Positions 53,501 through 64,000 of a stretch of 64,000 nt of DNA are shown here, piece after piece (the stretch's first letter is position 1; the number at the start of each line of letters is the position of its first letter). The notes under the pieces were generated by a model. It was not told the origin of the DNA and ran no database searches. It saw only the letters and a program-made list of their open reading frames with translations. This stretch comes from Artemisia argyi (Eukaryota > Streptophyta > Magnoliopsida > Asterales > Asteraceae), in the NCBI GenBank assembly GCA_030686995.1, contig CM060694.1, positions 89,332,762 to 89,396,761 on the forward strand. The letters run 5' to 3'. Made by a program: the position numbers and the translations under genes.

Positions 53501-56500
53501 TGGTGAGTGCTTATTCACTCACTATTTTATGGCCAAATACCGACCCAAAATGACTTATTTGAGCTAACAAATGCCAAGAAAACACGTGTTTTTGTGTTTG
53601 TGATATGCAGGTACGGATATTTAAGAAAAAGACAAAAATCACGAGAAATCAACGAAAACCGAGCACGAGAGTGGAAAAGGAATCAAGAGCCGAGGCCGGG
53701 AAGCATTTTTCAAGTCCTGATCAATATTTGAGCTCAAAGTGCCAAATCAATCCTTGAAGAATTATCAGTTGTCATATTTAGCCCTTGGAATTATTTTACA
53801 AGAATGGCAAAGGAGGTCCTCAAAGTTTCATAATACACAAATTTGGTCCTTGAGATATATTTTATTACTTAAAAGCTGGTCCAATCCAAGAATGATACAT
53901 AATCCCAAAGCCCACTCTCATTAACAAGGCCCAATCCACTTCATTAAATAAGCTGGTCCAATCCATCTCTACTACCCGGTCAACGGGTCAAAGTCAAAAT
54001 AAATAATTAAATACACCCCGTACCATTTACCGCCCCCCAAATATTAACCCTTACCCAGAACATGAACCCTAGATTACTATTCACACGAGTAAAACTCAAT
54101 CTTACGGCAATTAAGGGTATTAACGTCAAATCCAGTGGGTTTCTAGAATGTCAGTACGTGTCAGTGTTTGTCAGAGTGTAAGAAGCATAAGGGGGCTACG
54201 TGGCAGGCTATTACTGGTACAGACGCGTCACCAAAGCTAATCCAAGGGTTAAAAATGATTGGGATATGATTGAAGTTAATCAAGGGGCTCAGGATTGATA
54301 TCAACAAACACAAAGTCACACGGATTGCCAACATGGCAATCCGTGAACCCTCACCTCACATTGGCTATAAATAGTGTGCTAATTAGCTTGTTTTAGTGTG
54401 GAGTTTGGAGTAGCCAAAGTCTGCCGAAATTTCTTTCAAATTGTAATAGCTTTAGTTTCAAATCAGTTGTAATAGTTTTACCTTACATGAATTTTATTTT
54501 CAGTTAATCATTTTCATTAAATTGTTGTTACTGCTTATTTCATTGTGATAAACAGTTACTTTTAGTTTTAATTTCTAAATCAGTTTTTAAGATCATTCAA
54601 GTATTTTGAATAAATTTAGAAAATCAGGAAAGAAAAGAAAAGAAAAAAAAATAATTCAAAAAGTTGTTTAATCAAGTCTTTTAGCTTTCATATAAACTGT
54701 TTTTTTTTTTAAATAGATTGAATCTCATTTCAGCTTGTAGTTTTGGGTAAAATTATCAACTCAGTTTCATTATTTCATTAGTTTCTTGGTCAACTTAGTC
54801 AACTGCAGCTTGTGGTGATTGATTCCTGGGATTTTGAAGTTCATTTATTGAAATGGAGAGCTAGTTGGGGCCTATCTAAAGATAGGCTAGGATCAAATGA
54901 GTCCTCTGTTCAGCTGAGGCATATTAGTGAGATCTCATTTTATTTTTTTCAGTCATTATACTGCATTGTCCATTTGATTAGTATATGTCTGTTAGAGTTG
55001 ATTGTTTTCTGTTTGATTAGTTTGATTTAGAAATAGTTTAGTTTATAATAGTAGATTACATTATTATATAGTAGTGAGTTTAGAATTTCATTCATATCTG
55101 TCTAATATCTGTTTAGTTGTAATTGTGGTACTGTTCCATTCTATTTCTGATTGATCTCTGAGGTTATTGTTGTTATATTCTTGTTTCGTTAGTATTGATA
55201 GACAGTGATTGGTAGTAATAATTGTAATCAGTGGGTCATAACAAGTAGTTGTAGTGTTAGAAGCAGTTTACAAGGGTGTTTGGATTAAGCAGTCATTGGG
55301 TTAAAGGTTGGTTTACATGCTGGTTTCCTAATTTAAATAGGTGCACTTAGGTTATAGACAGCTAGTTAGAACATAAAAATAGTAGGCTTCATTCATAAAA
55401 AGTCAGTACACTTTTGTCCTCAATTCTGTCATTAGAAATTAGTTTATATCAGCTAGGAGTTTGAATGTTGGTGGATGTTAGTTGTATTTAGGGTATTGTA
55501 GTCACATATCAGTTAAATATTGCATTCAGGTTTAGGATTTAGCAGTAGAGATTCAAATTAGTCATAAGGTTCATTGCAATCAAAAAGTCAAAACTTGCTT
55601 GCACTCAGTTTTTGGTAGGTTCTGTACAAGCTCTTGTAGAATTCATTACTGATTAGAAATAGTTATAGCTTGTTGATTAATGTTCCTTAGCAGCTAGTAA
55701 GTCATATTCAAAAAGAGAATTCAGATTCTGATCTTATTAACTTATTAAAATTATAGTTGGAAGTTGGCTGATTGGGCACTTATTTCCCCTGCACACAGGT
55801 ATCTGGCCCACTTTCATGGCATGTTTCTGAGTATTTGTAGGTAGTGTTAGAGCTAGCTTATTGATTTTTTAACTTCTCATCATGGTAGTGTCACTTTTGC
55901 CTTCTTAATCTTCTGGTTATAAGCTTATTAGGATAGCCTATTCAGGTCATCTTATTAGGGGTTTGAGCATGTTTTCTGTTTGGTAAACTAGGCTGCAAGT
56001 GCTCTTTTGAGCTTGTGATTGACTTTAATTGGCTTTTCTGAGTTCATTAGGAGTAGATGTAGTATTGTGCATGGTCTGCTTATCTTGTAGCTTATTCTGT
56101 GTAGGACTTTGCTTATTTAGCTTATCATTGATTGCTTAATAGCTTGTAGTTTGTGTTTCTGAGTTTCATTTGTTCTTATCTTGGTTTATTTGAGCTTATT
56201 ATAGTATAAAGCAGTTGTGGTATCAATTTGTTTAAGTTTTGTGGCAAGTGCTTATAAATAAGCACTTGCCATAAGCTGATTTGCACAGAATAAGCACTTC
56301 TGCTTAACATTTCTTATCCAAAATTGTTTTGCTGGCTTTCTATAATATTTTAGAATTTCTGTTAATTTTTCATAATTTTTTTAGTTCATTTACTATTTTT
56401 CTTAATTTCTTTTAGTTTAAAATCAATTTTTAAATCATTTTAAATACCAAAAATCCATAAAAAATCAGAAAAAGTTCTAAAAAATACAAAAATATTTTTA

Positions 56501-56999
56501 GAAATTCTTTTATAATATTTTAGAGTTTTTAGAATTTAATTTTCATTTTTCCACTTTATTTTTCTATTTTTCTTTATTTTTAATTCATTTTTAATTCCAA
56601 AAATAGGAAATTAATTCTAGAAAATAAATAAAAACTCAAAAAAATATTTTTCTTTTTCTTAAAATTCTTTTTATTAGTTTAAGATTTTTAGAAAATATTT
56701 TCAAGTTTGTAGATTCATTTTTCGTTATACGTTACGTTTTAAATTTTGCGGTTGCGTTTCCGTTTTCGCGTTTTTAACTTTTGTACATATTTAGCTTGTA
56801 CTCTTTGCATATTTCATAGTTGTTAGTGATTACTTTAATATCTCGATTGTTATTTTTCACTTTACCACTTTTCACGACACGATTCTGCGATTCGACTATT
56901 CACGACTCCATTCTACCTTCGCTGGGAAAACGACCCGGGAAATACTTTCACCAGCATTTCTTCGGTAAAAATAAACCTATACTTAAAACGACTTTATCA
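53501..56999 (+). repeat. G3 3' LTR
   Basis: 3499 bp after the purine tract GGGGGGATTT (53491-53500). TATAAATA at 54366-54373. Ends TTTATCA followed by target copy TCCAT. Confidence 0.9.
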
Positions 57000-57395
57000 T
57001 CCATTCACCATGAGAAGTGTTGACATAAATAATGTCTTAAAACATTGTTAGTATATTAACAATGTCTCTATGTTTTGATAATTACAAAGCATAAACTCAT
57101 TAATCTAAAACTTATGACGTAAACAAGTTTTTAGTGCTTAATACTTGTCTTTGCTTCCATATCACTTAAGGTATGAATAAACAAAGGGTTTATTACATTT
57201 CATGATCAAAGGAAATTTTTCTAATCACTAGAATTTTTATAAAATGTATTAAACATCTTATATCTTTTACAAAATCACTTTTGGAATTAAAAGAATATGT
57301 TTAATTCATAATAAATATATGATTTCAAATTTCCAACCAAAAATGGCAAATTCTATCCAGAAAAATATTCCCCGCTAAAAGACAAGAAAAACCAA

Positions 57396-57492
57396 CGTTC
57401 AGGAGGGCGGCCCCCTTAATGTTACTAGGTGGCCCCCTTAATCATTAAGGGGACCGGCCTACAATTAAGGGGACCGGCCACGCTCCAGAACA
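57396..57492 (+). promoter_or_regulatory. Palindromic GGCCCCCTTAAT module in the C4 LTR
   Basis: Two GGCCCCCTTAAT words and two inverted ATTAAGGGGACCGGCC words. The central CCCCTTAAT-C-ATTAAGGGG (57434-57452) is perfect; outer flanks (TTCAGGAGGGCGGCC, GGCCACGCTCCAGAA) also pair. GTGGCCCC (57429-57436) fits the GTGGNCCC site of TCP factors. About 20 bp upstream of TTTAAATAC. A close copy lies at 63191-63280. Confidence 0.65.
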
Positions 57493-57949
57493 GTATTTTC
57501 CCCCCCTTTAAATACTGATCCATCCCTCAGATTTTTCTCACCTTTTGCACTTCTAAACTTTCTGATCTAGATTTATTTCTCTATTCTCTCATCCTTTGAT
57601 CATAAGTGTATATATATTCTTTGTTTCAAAGTGATCCAATTTCCATCCTCTCAAGTGCAAGAGAAGAATACTTCTATCTTCCTAGACAAGAAGTATTACA
57701 ACTTGTTGTGATCTCCACATCAAAGTTGTTGGTGTATCATCAAGATTATTTACATACTCTTTGTGAAGATTGTTGTGAATATTTGCTTGTAGATAGTTGT
57801 GTTAGATATAGATTGTGTGATTAGTTGATAGCTTGGTGTGAAGAAGAAAAGCTAGGAAATCTATTGGTGTGAAGAAGCTAGGTGTGAAGTAGATTGATTT
57901 GAAGAAGGTGTGTAGAAGTTGTGACTTAGGTGTGAAGGTGTTGTGGTGT

Positions 57950-58030
57950 GATTATTGGTGTGTAGATTGGTGTGTAAATTGGTGTGTAGATTGGTGTGAA
58001 TATTGGTGTGTAAATTGGTGTGTAAGGTTT
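57950..58030 (+). repeat. Minisatellite of ATTGGTGTGTA
   Basis: Six or seven units of 11-14 bp (ATTGGTGTGTAG, ATTGGTGTGTAA, ATTGGTGTGAAT) inside the C4 LTR, downstream of its TATA region, so probably transcribed. Confidence 0.8.
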
Positions 58031-58344
58031 TCTCCGCCATAAGGGAGCTTGTTGATATAGTGAAGAAAACCCTCGAGTTAGGTGCTCGGGGAGTGGAGTA
58101 GGGCAAGGAAGGTGTCCTTGTAGCCGAACCACTGTAAATCTCTTGTCTCGCGGTTCGATCTTTCCATCTCGTACTTATTATTGTTACTTATCATTGTTAT
58201 ATATTTTGTATTGATAATTGTTTGTATTGTGCAAGACTTGAGATCACATATTATCGAATCTAAGTTTTAAAACACTAAAACTATTTTTACAACTAATTAA
58301 AAAGACGTAAAACTATTCAACCCCCCCTTCTAGTTTTCCACAAT

Positions 58345-58357
58345 TGGTATCAGAGCC
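58345..58357 (+). other. C4 primer-binding site
   Basis: TGGTATCAGAGCC two bases after the LTR end CA. Confidence 0.9.
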
Positions 58358-58409
58358 ACGTCTAGCAAGAATTTTAAAATATATTGTATTTTAAAACTTG
58401 TAACGATCT

Positions 58410-61400
58410 ATGGAATCTTTAAAATATTTAGAAGGGCAATCTATGCAAAGACCACCACTATTTGAAAGTGATGGATTTTTATATTGGAAAAATAGATTCG
58501 AAACGTATGTGAAATCAAAAGATCTTGATCTTTGGCATATTATTACCTTTGGTAATTTTCCCCCTATTCAATATAATGTTGAAACTAAAATGGATGAAAT
58601 TGTAGCTTTTGAAAAACAAAATGATGATTTGAAAAAGAAACTAGCAAAAAATAATGAGGCTAAAATGGTTATTTATAATGCGTTACCACGCAAAGAATAT
58701 GAAAGAATTTTTATGTGTAAAACCGCAAAAGAAATTTAGGATTCTTTACTAATCACTCACCAACGTAATAGTCAAGTTAAAGATAACAAAATAGATCTTC
58801 TTGTACAACAATATGAACAATTTACGATTCCGGAAGAGGAATCAATTGATAATGCTTTTGTTAAATTTAACACCATTATCACAAGTTTAAAAACACTTGA
58901 TGAGACATTTTCTAGTAAAAATTGTGTTAGGAAATTTCTTAGGGCATTGCATCCGAAATGGCGAGCTAAAGTCACGGCTATTGAAGAATCAAAGAATTTG
59001 ATGACATTGTCACTAGATGAGCTTATTGGCAACTTGAAGGTCCATGAAGAAATTATAAGAAAAGATTTGGAAACGGTTAAAGTCAAGAAAGAACAAGTCA
59101 AATCCGTTGCTCTAAAAGCCAAAAAGGAACTTTGAGATGATAGTGACTCAAGTGACGAGAGTGAAGATGAAGAATATGCAATGGCCGTAAGAGAATTCAA
59201 GAAATTCTTCAAGAGACGAGGAAGATTCACTAGATCATCACATGACGATAGAAAATCGTTCCAAAGAAATAGAAGTGACAATTACGTGAAAAGAAAATGC
59301 TTTAGATGTGGAAGTCCAAATCATCTCGTTGGTGAATGTCTAAAGCCGCCGAGTTATGATAATCAAGGTGCATTTGTTAGTAGAACATGGAGTGATAGTG
59401 ACAAAGAAGAAATGGAAAAACCAAGAGAAGAAAAGTGTTTCATGGCAAAAGCAACCGGCGAAATATGCCTTGGAATTGACTTGGAGCCTGACGAATGGAT
59501 CAAGGATAGTGGATGCTCAAGGCACATGACAGGGAACCGAAAGCTATTCTCTACATATAAGGCATACAACGGAGGTAACGTTATTTTTGGTAGTGACTTG
59601 CGTGGAAAAATTATTGGCAAAGGTACGATTTCTCAAGACTCACTTACTATTGAAAATGTTGAACATGTTAATAATTTAACATATAACTTACTTAGTGTAG
59701 GCCAAATATGCGATAATAAATGTAAAGTTATCTTTTCCGAAGAAGATAGCGAAATAGTTAAGAATGGAAAAATTATAGGTAGAGGTATTAGGAAAGGAGG
59801 TGTATATGTTATGAAACTAGGAAACAAACCTGAAGATAGGATATGCCTAACGACCCTAGACGAAAACTCCACATTGTGGCATAGGAGATTAGGACATGCT
59901 AACATGCAACAAATACAATCTTTGGCCTCTAAGGAACTAGTTAGAAACTTGCCTAATCTAAAATATGACAAACATTTTTGTGATGCATGTAAAGTTGGAA
60001 AACAAGCTCATGCTAGTCACAAAGCTAAGAACATAGTATCCACTACTAGGTGCCTAGAGTTATTACATATGGATCTTTTTGGTCCATCCGCTGTGCGGAG
60101 CTATGGAGGAAACAAATATACCTTAGTAATAGTAGATGACTACTCACGATACACGTGGACTAGGTTTTTAAGTGACAAAACCCAAGCCTTTGAAAAATTC
60201 GAAATATTTAGTAAAATGATTCAAAATAAGTTAGGATGCTCAATAGTTGCCATTAGGACGGACCATGGAAGGGAATTTGATAACGAAGTACAATTCGGAA
60301 AATATTATGAGTTAAATGGAATATCTCATAATTTCTCCGCTCCTCGTACTCCTCAATCAAATGGGGTAGTAGAAAGAAAAAATAGGTCACTACAAGAAAT
60401 GAGTAGAACTATGTTAAATGAACAATCCATTCCACAAAAATTTTGGTGTCACGCCGTAGATACATCGACTTATATTTTAAATAGGGTATCAATTAGAAGA
60501 ATTCTAGGAAAAACTCCTTATGAGTTATTAAGAAATAGAAAACCTAACTTAAGCTACTTTAGGGTATTTGGAAGTAAATGCTATATCTTAAACACTAAGG
60601 ACTATCTCACTAAGTTTGATCCAAAGTCATATGAAGGAATATTTTTAGGATACTCACAAAATAGTAAAGCATATATAATACTTAACAAACACTCAATGAA
60701 AGTAGAGGAATCACTAAATGTAACATTTGATGAAACACCACCACCTCCTAAAACGCTACCTTTAGAAGATGATGATTTAGTCGAAGATGAAGCCATTGAG
60801 GTTAGTAAAACAAAACCCATAGGAAATGATAATGAAGAAATTCACTTAGAAAATAACGAAACCGTTAATATTAAAGAATCTAGATAACATCCTTTAAATA
60901 ATATAATAGGACATCTTAACCAAAGAACCCTTAGGTCACAAGCCCAAGATAAAAACAACTTCTTTTGTTTCCTCTCGGCAATAGAACCTAAGAATATTAG
61001 CGAGGCTTTAAAGGATGAAAGTTGGATTATAGCTATGCAAGAAGAATTAAATCAATTTAAGGCAAATGATGTTTGGGAACTAGTCCCAAATCCAAAGGAT
61101 ATGACTATCATAGGAACCAAATGGGTATATAGGAACAAGTTAGACGAGAATGGAATAGTTACTAGGAATAAAGCTAGGTTAGTTGCCCAAGGTTATAATC
61201 AATAGGAAGGAATTGATTATGACGAAACTTATGCCCCCGTAGCTAGACTAGAATCAATTAGGATATTACTTGCCTATGCTTGCTCCCTAGATATTAAGTT
61301 ATTCAAATGGATGTGAAAAGTGCATTCCTTAACGGTTTTATCAATGAGGAGGTATATGTGGCACAACCTCCAGGATTCATTGACTTCGCAAAACCTGATT

Positions 61401-62454
61401 ATGTTTATAAGTTAAAGAAAGCTTTGTATGGACTCAAACAAGCTCCCAAAGCTTGGTATGATCGATTAAAAGCTTTTCTTATTAAACATGATTATTCCAT
61501 GGGAATGGTAGATAACACTCTTTTCACTAAAAGGAAAGACCCTAATCTCATCATTGTTCAAATATATGTTGATGACATTATATTTGGATCGACTTGTCAA
61601 GACATGTGTGATGAATTTGCCAAAATCATGCATGATGAGTTTGAGATGGAATATTCTTTAACCAATCTAAGTACATTAAGGAAATGCTTAAGAAATTTGG
61701 CCTAGAAGACTCAAAACCCATAAAAACACCCATGTCTACGGAGGTAAAGCTCACAAAGGACGATGAAGGTGAGTCCGTAGATAACTCCAAGTATAGAGGA
61801 ATGATAGGTAGTTTACTATACTTGACGGCAAGTAGACCCGATATCATGTTTAGTGTCTGCCTTTGTGCCCGTTTTCAAGAGGATCCCAAAACCTCTCACC
61901 TAGAAGCGGTTAAGCGTATCTTCCGATACATTAAAGGCACTATACACTTAGGATTATGGTATCCTAAGGAATCCGGCATAGAAACCATTGTATATGCGGA
62001 TTCGGATCATGCGGGAGACTACGTAGATAGAAAGAGCACTAGCGGTATTTGCACGTTTATGGGATGTTGTCTAACATCTTGGTTTTCGAAGAAGCAAACC
62101 GCTCTTGCTATTTCTACCACCGAAGCCGAATATGTAAGCGCCGGAAAGGCATGTCAACAAGCACTATGGATGAAACAAGCTCTCGTAGACTATGGCATTA
62201 GGTTAGAAAATGTCCCCATTATGTGCGATAACAAAGGGGCGATAGATTTAAGTAAAAATCCGGTACAACACTCTAGGACTAAACACATAGAAATACGTCA
62301 CCATTTTCTTAGGGATAATGTACAAAAAGGAAATATATCTATAGAAAAGGTTGCATCGGAAGATAACATTGCGGATATATTCACAAAACCCCTTAAGCGT
62401 GAATTATTCAACCACTTACGTTTAGGATTAGGAATGATGGAACAAGTTGACTAA
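58410..62454 (+). pseudogene. C4 gag-pol polyprotein, few lesions
   Basis: Starts MESLKYLEGQSMQRPPLF. gag UBN2-like domain; knuckle CFRCGSPNHLVGEC (59298 on); protease DSGCSRHMTG (59505 on); integrase zinc finger WHRRLGHANM ... CDACKVGKQ, and catalytic Asp (HMDLFGP), Asp (RTDHGREF), Glu (QSNGVVERK), all intact; RT with YVDD (61567 on); RNase H with STTEAEYVSA and an intact C-terminus ending MMEQVD. Breaks: stops at 58737, 59133, 60885 and 61203; a one-base loss near 61302; a short deletion near 61650, between RT and the connection region, with an ATGG word at the joint. Confidence 0.9.
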
Positions 62455-63190
62455 ATTATATTGAATTATTTCAAATTAATACTTGCATGAAATTTATTTG
62501 TATTCCATTTCACCTCTTCTGAGTCTAGGAATCTATTTCGCACAAAACTAAAGATTGGGAAAATTTATTTTCTTTGCATAAACCTTTTTGTAAAACTCAA
62601 TCAATTTTCTCTAAAAATTATTCTCACAATCTAGGAACCCCATGAAGACCATTTTCCTTGCATTGTTGACTAATTCTAAAAACATTATATTTCAAAATCA
62701 TGCATAAACTCTCACATAAATTGTCAAGGTATATAATCTAATATATGTCTTTGGCATTCATGATCGAGCAAAAATTGAATCAAGGAGATTATTTGAATTG
62801 TTTCTTAGGATCGCTATTTCTTTTTGTTTCTAGGAGTCGAAACAATCACAACTCCACATTTGTTGCATATAGACACTCACTAGGACAAATTCACTAATAA
62901 TGGTGTCATCTTGATCCATCACTAGTTTTTCACTCACTAAGATCCTTGCCTTCAATCTAAGATAGATGCCTTAGGAAGCTTAAGTGTGCTTGCCTTTGTT
63001 TACCTCCTATTGCTTATTATGTGTTGATTATTTGCTCTTTTGCTTATATGTTTTTGCATGTATGCTATATCTTGATTAGATTAGACTCTATATTGCCTAA
63101 GAGAATTGAACTTGCTTGAATTCTAATCCAAACACATAACCTTTCTGCAAATTTTCTGCCAAAAACCCATTTCTGGCAACCTGGAAATCA
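62455..63190 (+). other. C4 post-pol region, non-coding part
   Basis: AT-rich with no gene. By position it corresponds to the region before the post-pol ORF of C1. Confidence 0.5.
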
Positions 63191-63280
63191 CCAGATGGGC
63201 GGCCCCCTTAATTTTGTAAGGCGGCCCCCTTAATCATTAAGGGGACCACCCCCTAATTAAGGGGACCGGCCATCTGATGG
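63191..63280 (+). promoter_or_regulatory. Second copy of the palindromic module, downstream of pol
   Basis: GGGCGGCCCCCTTAAT, GGCGGCCCCCTTAAT and two inverted ATTAAGGGGACC words. The centre CCCCTTAATCATTAAGGGG (63226-63244) is identical to that of the LTR module; outer flanks CAGATGG/CCATCTG pair. It lies about 130 bp upstream of a TATA box. Confidence 0.65.
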
Positions 63281-63405
63281 TCGGGTTTACAGAATCTTTT
63301 CTGCTTTTTAGCCCATTTCAACCTACATTTCCCAATTTTAACCAACACACTTTGTCCCAATCTTCCAACAAACCTTATCCATCCTTAAACACACAAATAT
63401 TACAC

Positions 63406-63413
63406 TATAAATA
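63406..63413 (+). promoter_or_regulatory. TATA box of the C4 post-pol ORF
   Basis: CTATAAATAT, 35-42 bp before the ATG at 63448, with a C/A-rich leader. Together with the palindromic module it has the look of a complete plant promoter inside the element. Confidence 0.55.
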
Positions 63414-63447
63414 TCCCCAATCCTCAAAACTATCCATTCATCCCATC

Positions 63448-63543
63448 ATGAACTCTCCAAACAAACCAAGATCAAAAGCCTCAAGGCTAGCAAGGATGAC
63501 GGAAAAACCCGTTTGGCGAAGTATGGTGACATATCCCCACTGA
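63448..63543 (+). pseudogene. Start of the C4 post-pol ORF, truncated
   Basis: MNSPNKPRSKASRLARMTEK is the first part of a basic N-terminus. After about 25 codons the element ends at the junction with C3 and the frame stops by chance. The original protein cannot be known from this window. Confidence 0.4.
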
Positions 63544-63643
63544 GTATCAGCTAGCTGATATCTTCACTAAACCTCTGGATGAACCCAATTTCACAAGATT
63601 GAAAGCTGAACTAGGCATGTTGGACATAGAATCAGGGAACTGA
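63542..63643 (+). pseudogene. C3 pol C-terminus (RNase H end)
   Basis: Frame EYQLADIFTKPLDEPNFTRL ... GMLDIESGN then TGA, the typical last residues of Copia pol. It differs from the ends of C1 and C4 pol, which leaves C3 as the likely source. Preceding bases 63530-63541 are probably part of it. Confidence 0.75.
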
Positions 63644-63667
63644 TCAAAAGTATTCCAACATGATGTA

Positions 63668-64000
63668 TGTAACACCCCAACCCGACATGGGCCCGAAGCG
63701 CTACAGTATGGTGACATATCAAAGCATACAAACGCAAGCGGAAGACTTATAAACATAAAGTTACAAAGGTATTCTAAGGTTACAAAAGAAATGCTAACTC
63801 TATACAAGAAGAAATATAAAGCCGAACAGAAATCTAATTGAATCCAAATCCAAGTCTAATCCAGATGTAATGGGCTTCTAATCATCGGGTAGTCCACTAA
63901 TGCTCCTATGCACTCGTCACCCAAACCCAGCTTCCAGCCTAAAACCTGCCGCAGGAAAAGAAATGCGGCTGAGCTTAAAAAGCCCAGTGAACAGATATAT
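63668..64000 (+). mobile_element. Start of another LTR, running off the window
   Basis: TGTAACACCCCAACCCGAC resembles the LTR start of chromovirus-type Ty3 elements of plants, from memory. No coding part is in view. Confidence 0.45.

Larger units (their letters stand above)
46140..56999 (+). mobile_element. G3: Ty3-like element with 3.5-kb LTRs and one zinc-ribbon ORF
   Basis: Perfect duplication TCCAT (46135-46139, 57000-57004). LTRs of 3470 and 3499 bp begin TGGTGAGTGC and end in ATCA (5' AATATCA, 3' TTTATCA). The primer site is TGGCGCCGCTGCCGGGGA. The interior of 3.9 kb carries one 539-codon ORF, no gag core, protease or polymerase. About ten differences in the first 500 bp of the LTRs (2 percent by eye) make it young. 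Non-autonomous; the partner is probably an Athila-type element, judging by primer site and shared blocks. Confidence 0.9.
57018..58342 (+). repeat. C4 5' LTR
   Basis: 1325 bp, TGTTGACATAAAT...TTTTCCACA. Holds a large palindromic module (57396-57492), TATA-like TTTAAATAC near 57506, a second T/A-rich TATATATATT near 57609, and a GGTGTGTA minisatellite (57950-58030). Confidence 0.8.
57018..63537 (+). mobile_element. C4: Copia element, 3' end missing
   Basis: 5' LTR, Met-tRNA primer site, gag-pol with few lesions and a post-pol region with its own promoter module and ORF start. No 3' LTR: the element breaks off near 63520-63537, where the end of C3 pol begins. It is inserted in C3 pol 13 bp from the G3 site. 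Target bases before it read AGAAG; the right copy cannot be confirmed. Confidence 0.85.

Noticed and set aside
47448..55030. 72-codon frame present in both G3 LTRs (47448-47666, 54812-55030)
   Set aside because: Conserved only because LTRs are copies of each other; no domain, far downstream of the TATA box.

Overview
The window is a gene-poor, AT-rich stretch of a plant nuclear genome. Plant features are LTR retrotransposons primed by initiator Met-tRNA or by a tRNA giving a TGGCGCCG-type site, a MuDR-type transposase with SWIM and zinc-knuckle motifs, hAT and Mutator-like MITEs, and a small GRF zinc-finger gene with a GT-AG intron. The coiled-coil gag proteins, the post-pol ORF of the 13.5-25.3 kb element and the two pol-less Ty3-like families resemble proteins I remember as frequent in Asteraceae annotations. 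That placement is from memory and was not searched. No rRNA, tRNA or CRISPR array was seen.

Layout. 1-2.67 kb: unassigned repeat-derived DNA. 2.67-4.23 kb: inverted copy of the 5' part of a MuDR-like gene, carrying a hAT MITE. 4.25-11.84 kb: a minus-strand Copia-type element without pol (called C2), with two coiled-coil ORFs, a hairpin-rich 3' region and a leader packed with TTCTCGAA. 11.84-13.37 kb: a palindromic MITE broken by a Mutator-like MITE. 13.39-27.11 kb: the second arm of the inverted repeat, split by Copia element C1 (13528-25289), which has gag-pol, an antisense ORF and a post-pol ORF. 27.0-30.2 kb: decayed MuDR transposase, convergent with a Ser/Asp-rich two-exon pseudogene (30.7-31.2 kb). 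32.1-39.8 kb: pol-less Ty3-like element G2, inserted just past the stop codon of the GRF gene (39834-40301, minus). 41.7 kb to the end: Copia element C3, interrupted in pol by Ty3-like element G3 (46140-56999, intact zinc-ribbon ORF) and, 13 bp further, by Copia element C4 (57018 to about 63537). A scrap of the C3 pol end and the start of another LTR close the window.

How it works together. The only plausible host gene is the GRF gene; it could also be transposon cargo. C2, G2 and G3 keep cis signals (LTR, primer site, purine tract) but no polymerase, so they would depend on other elements. The clearest unexplained structures are (i) five hairpins in C2 whose stems change together while loop and flanks stay constant, (ii) LTR promoter words re-used beside TATA boxes downstream of the coding region in C4, C1 and G2, and (iii) an antisense ORF with its own TATA box inside C1. 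LTR divergence figures are estimates by eye, not alignments.
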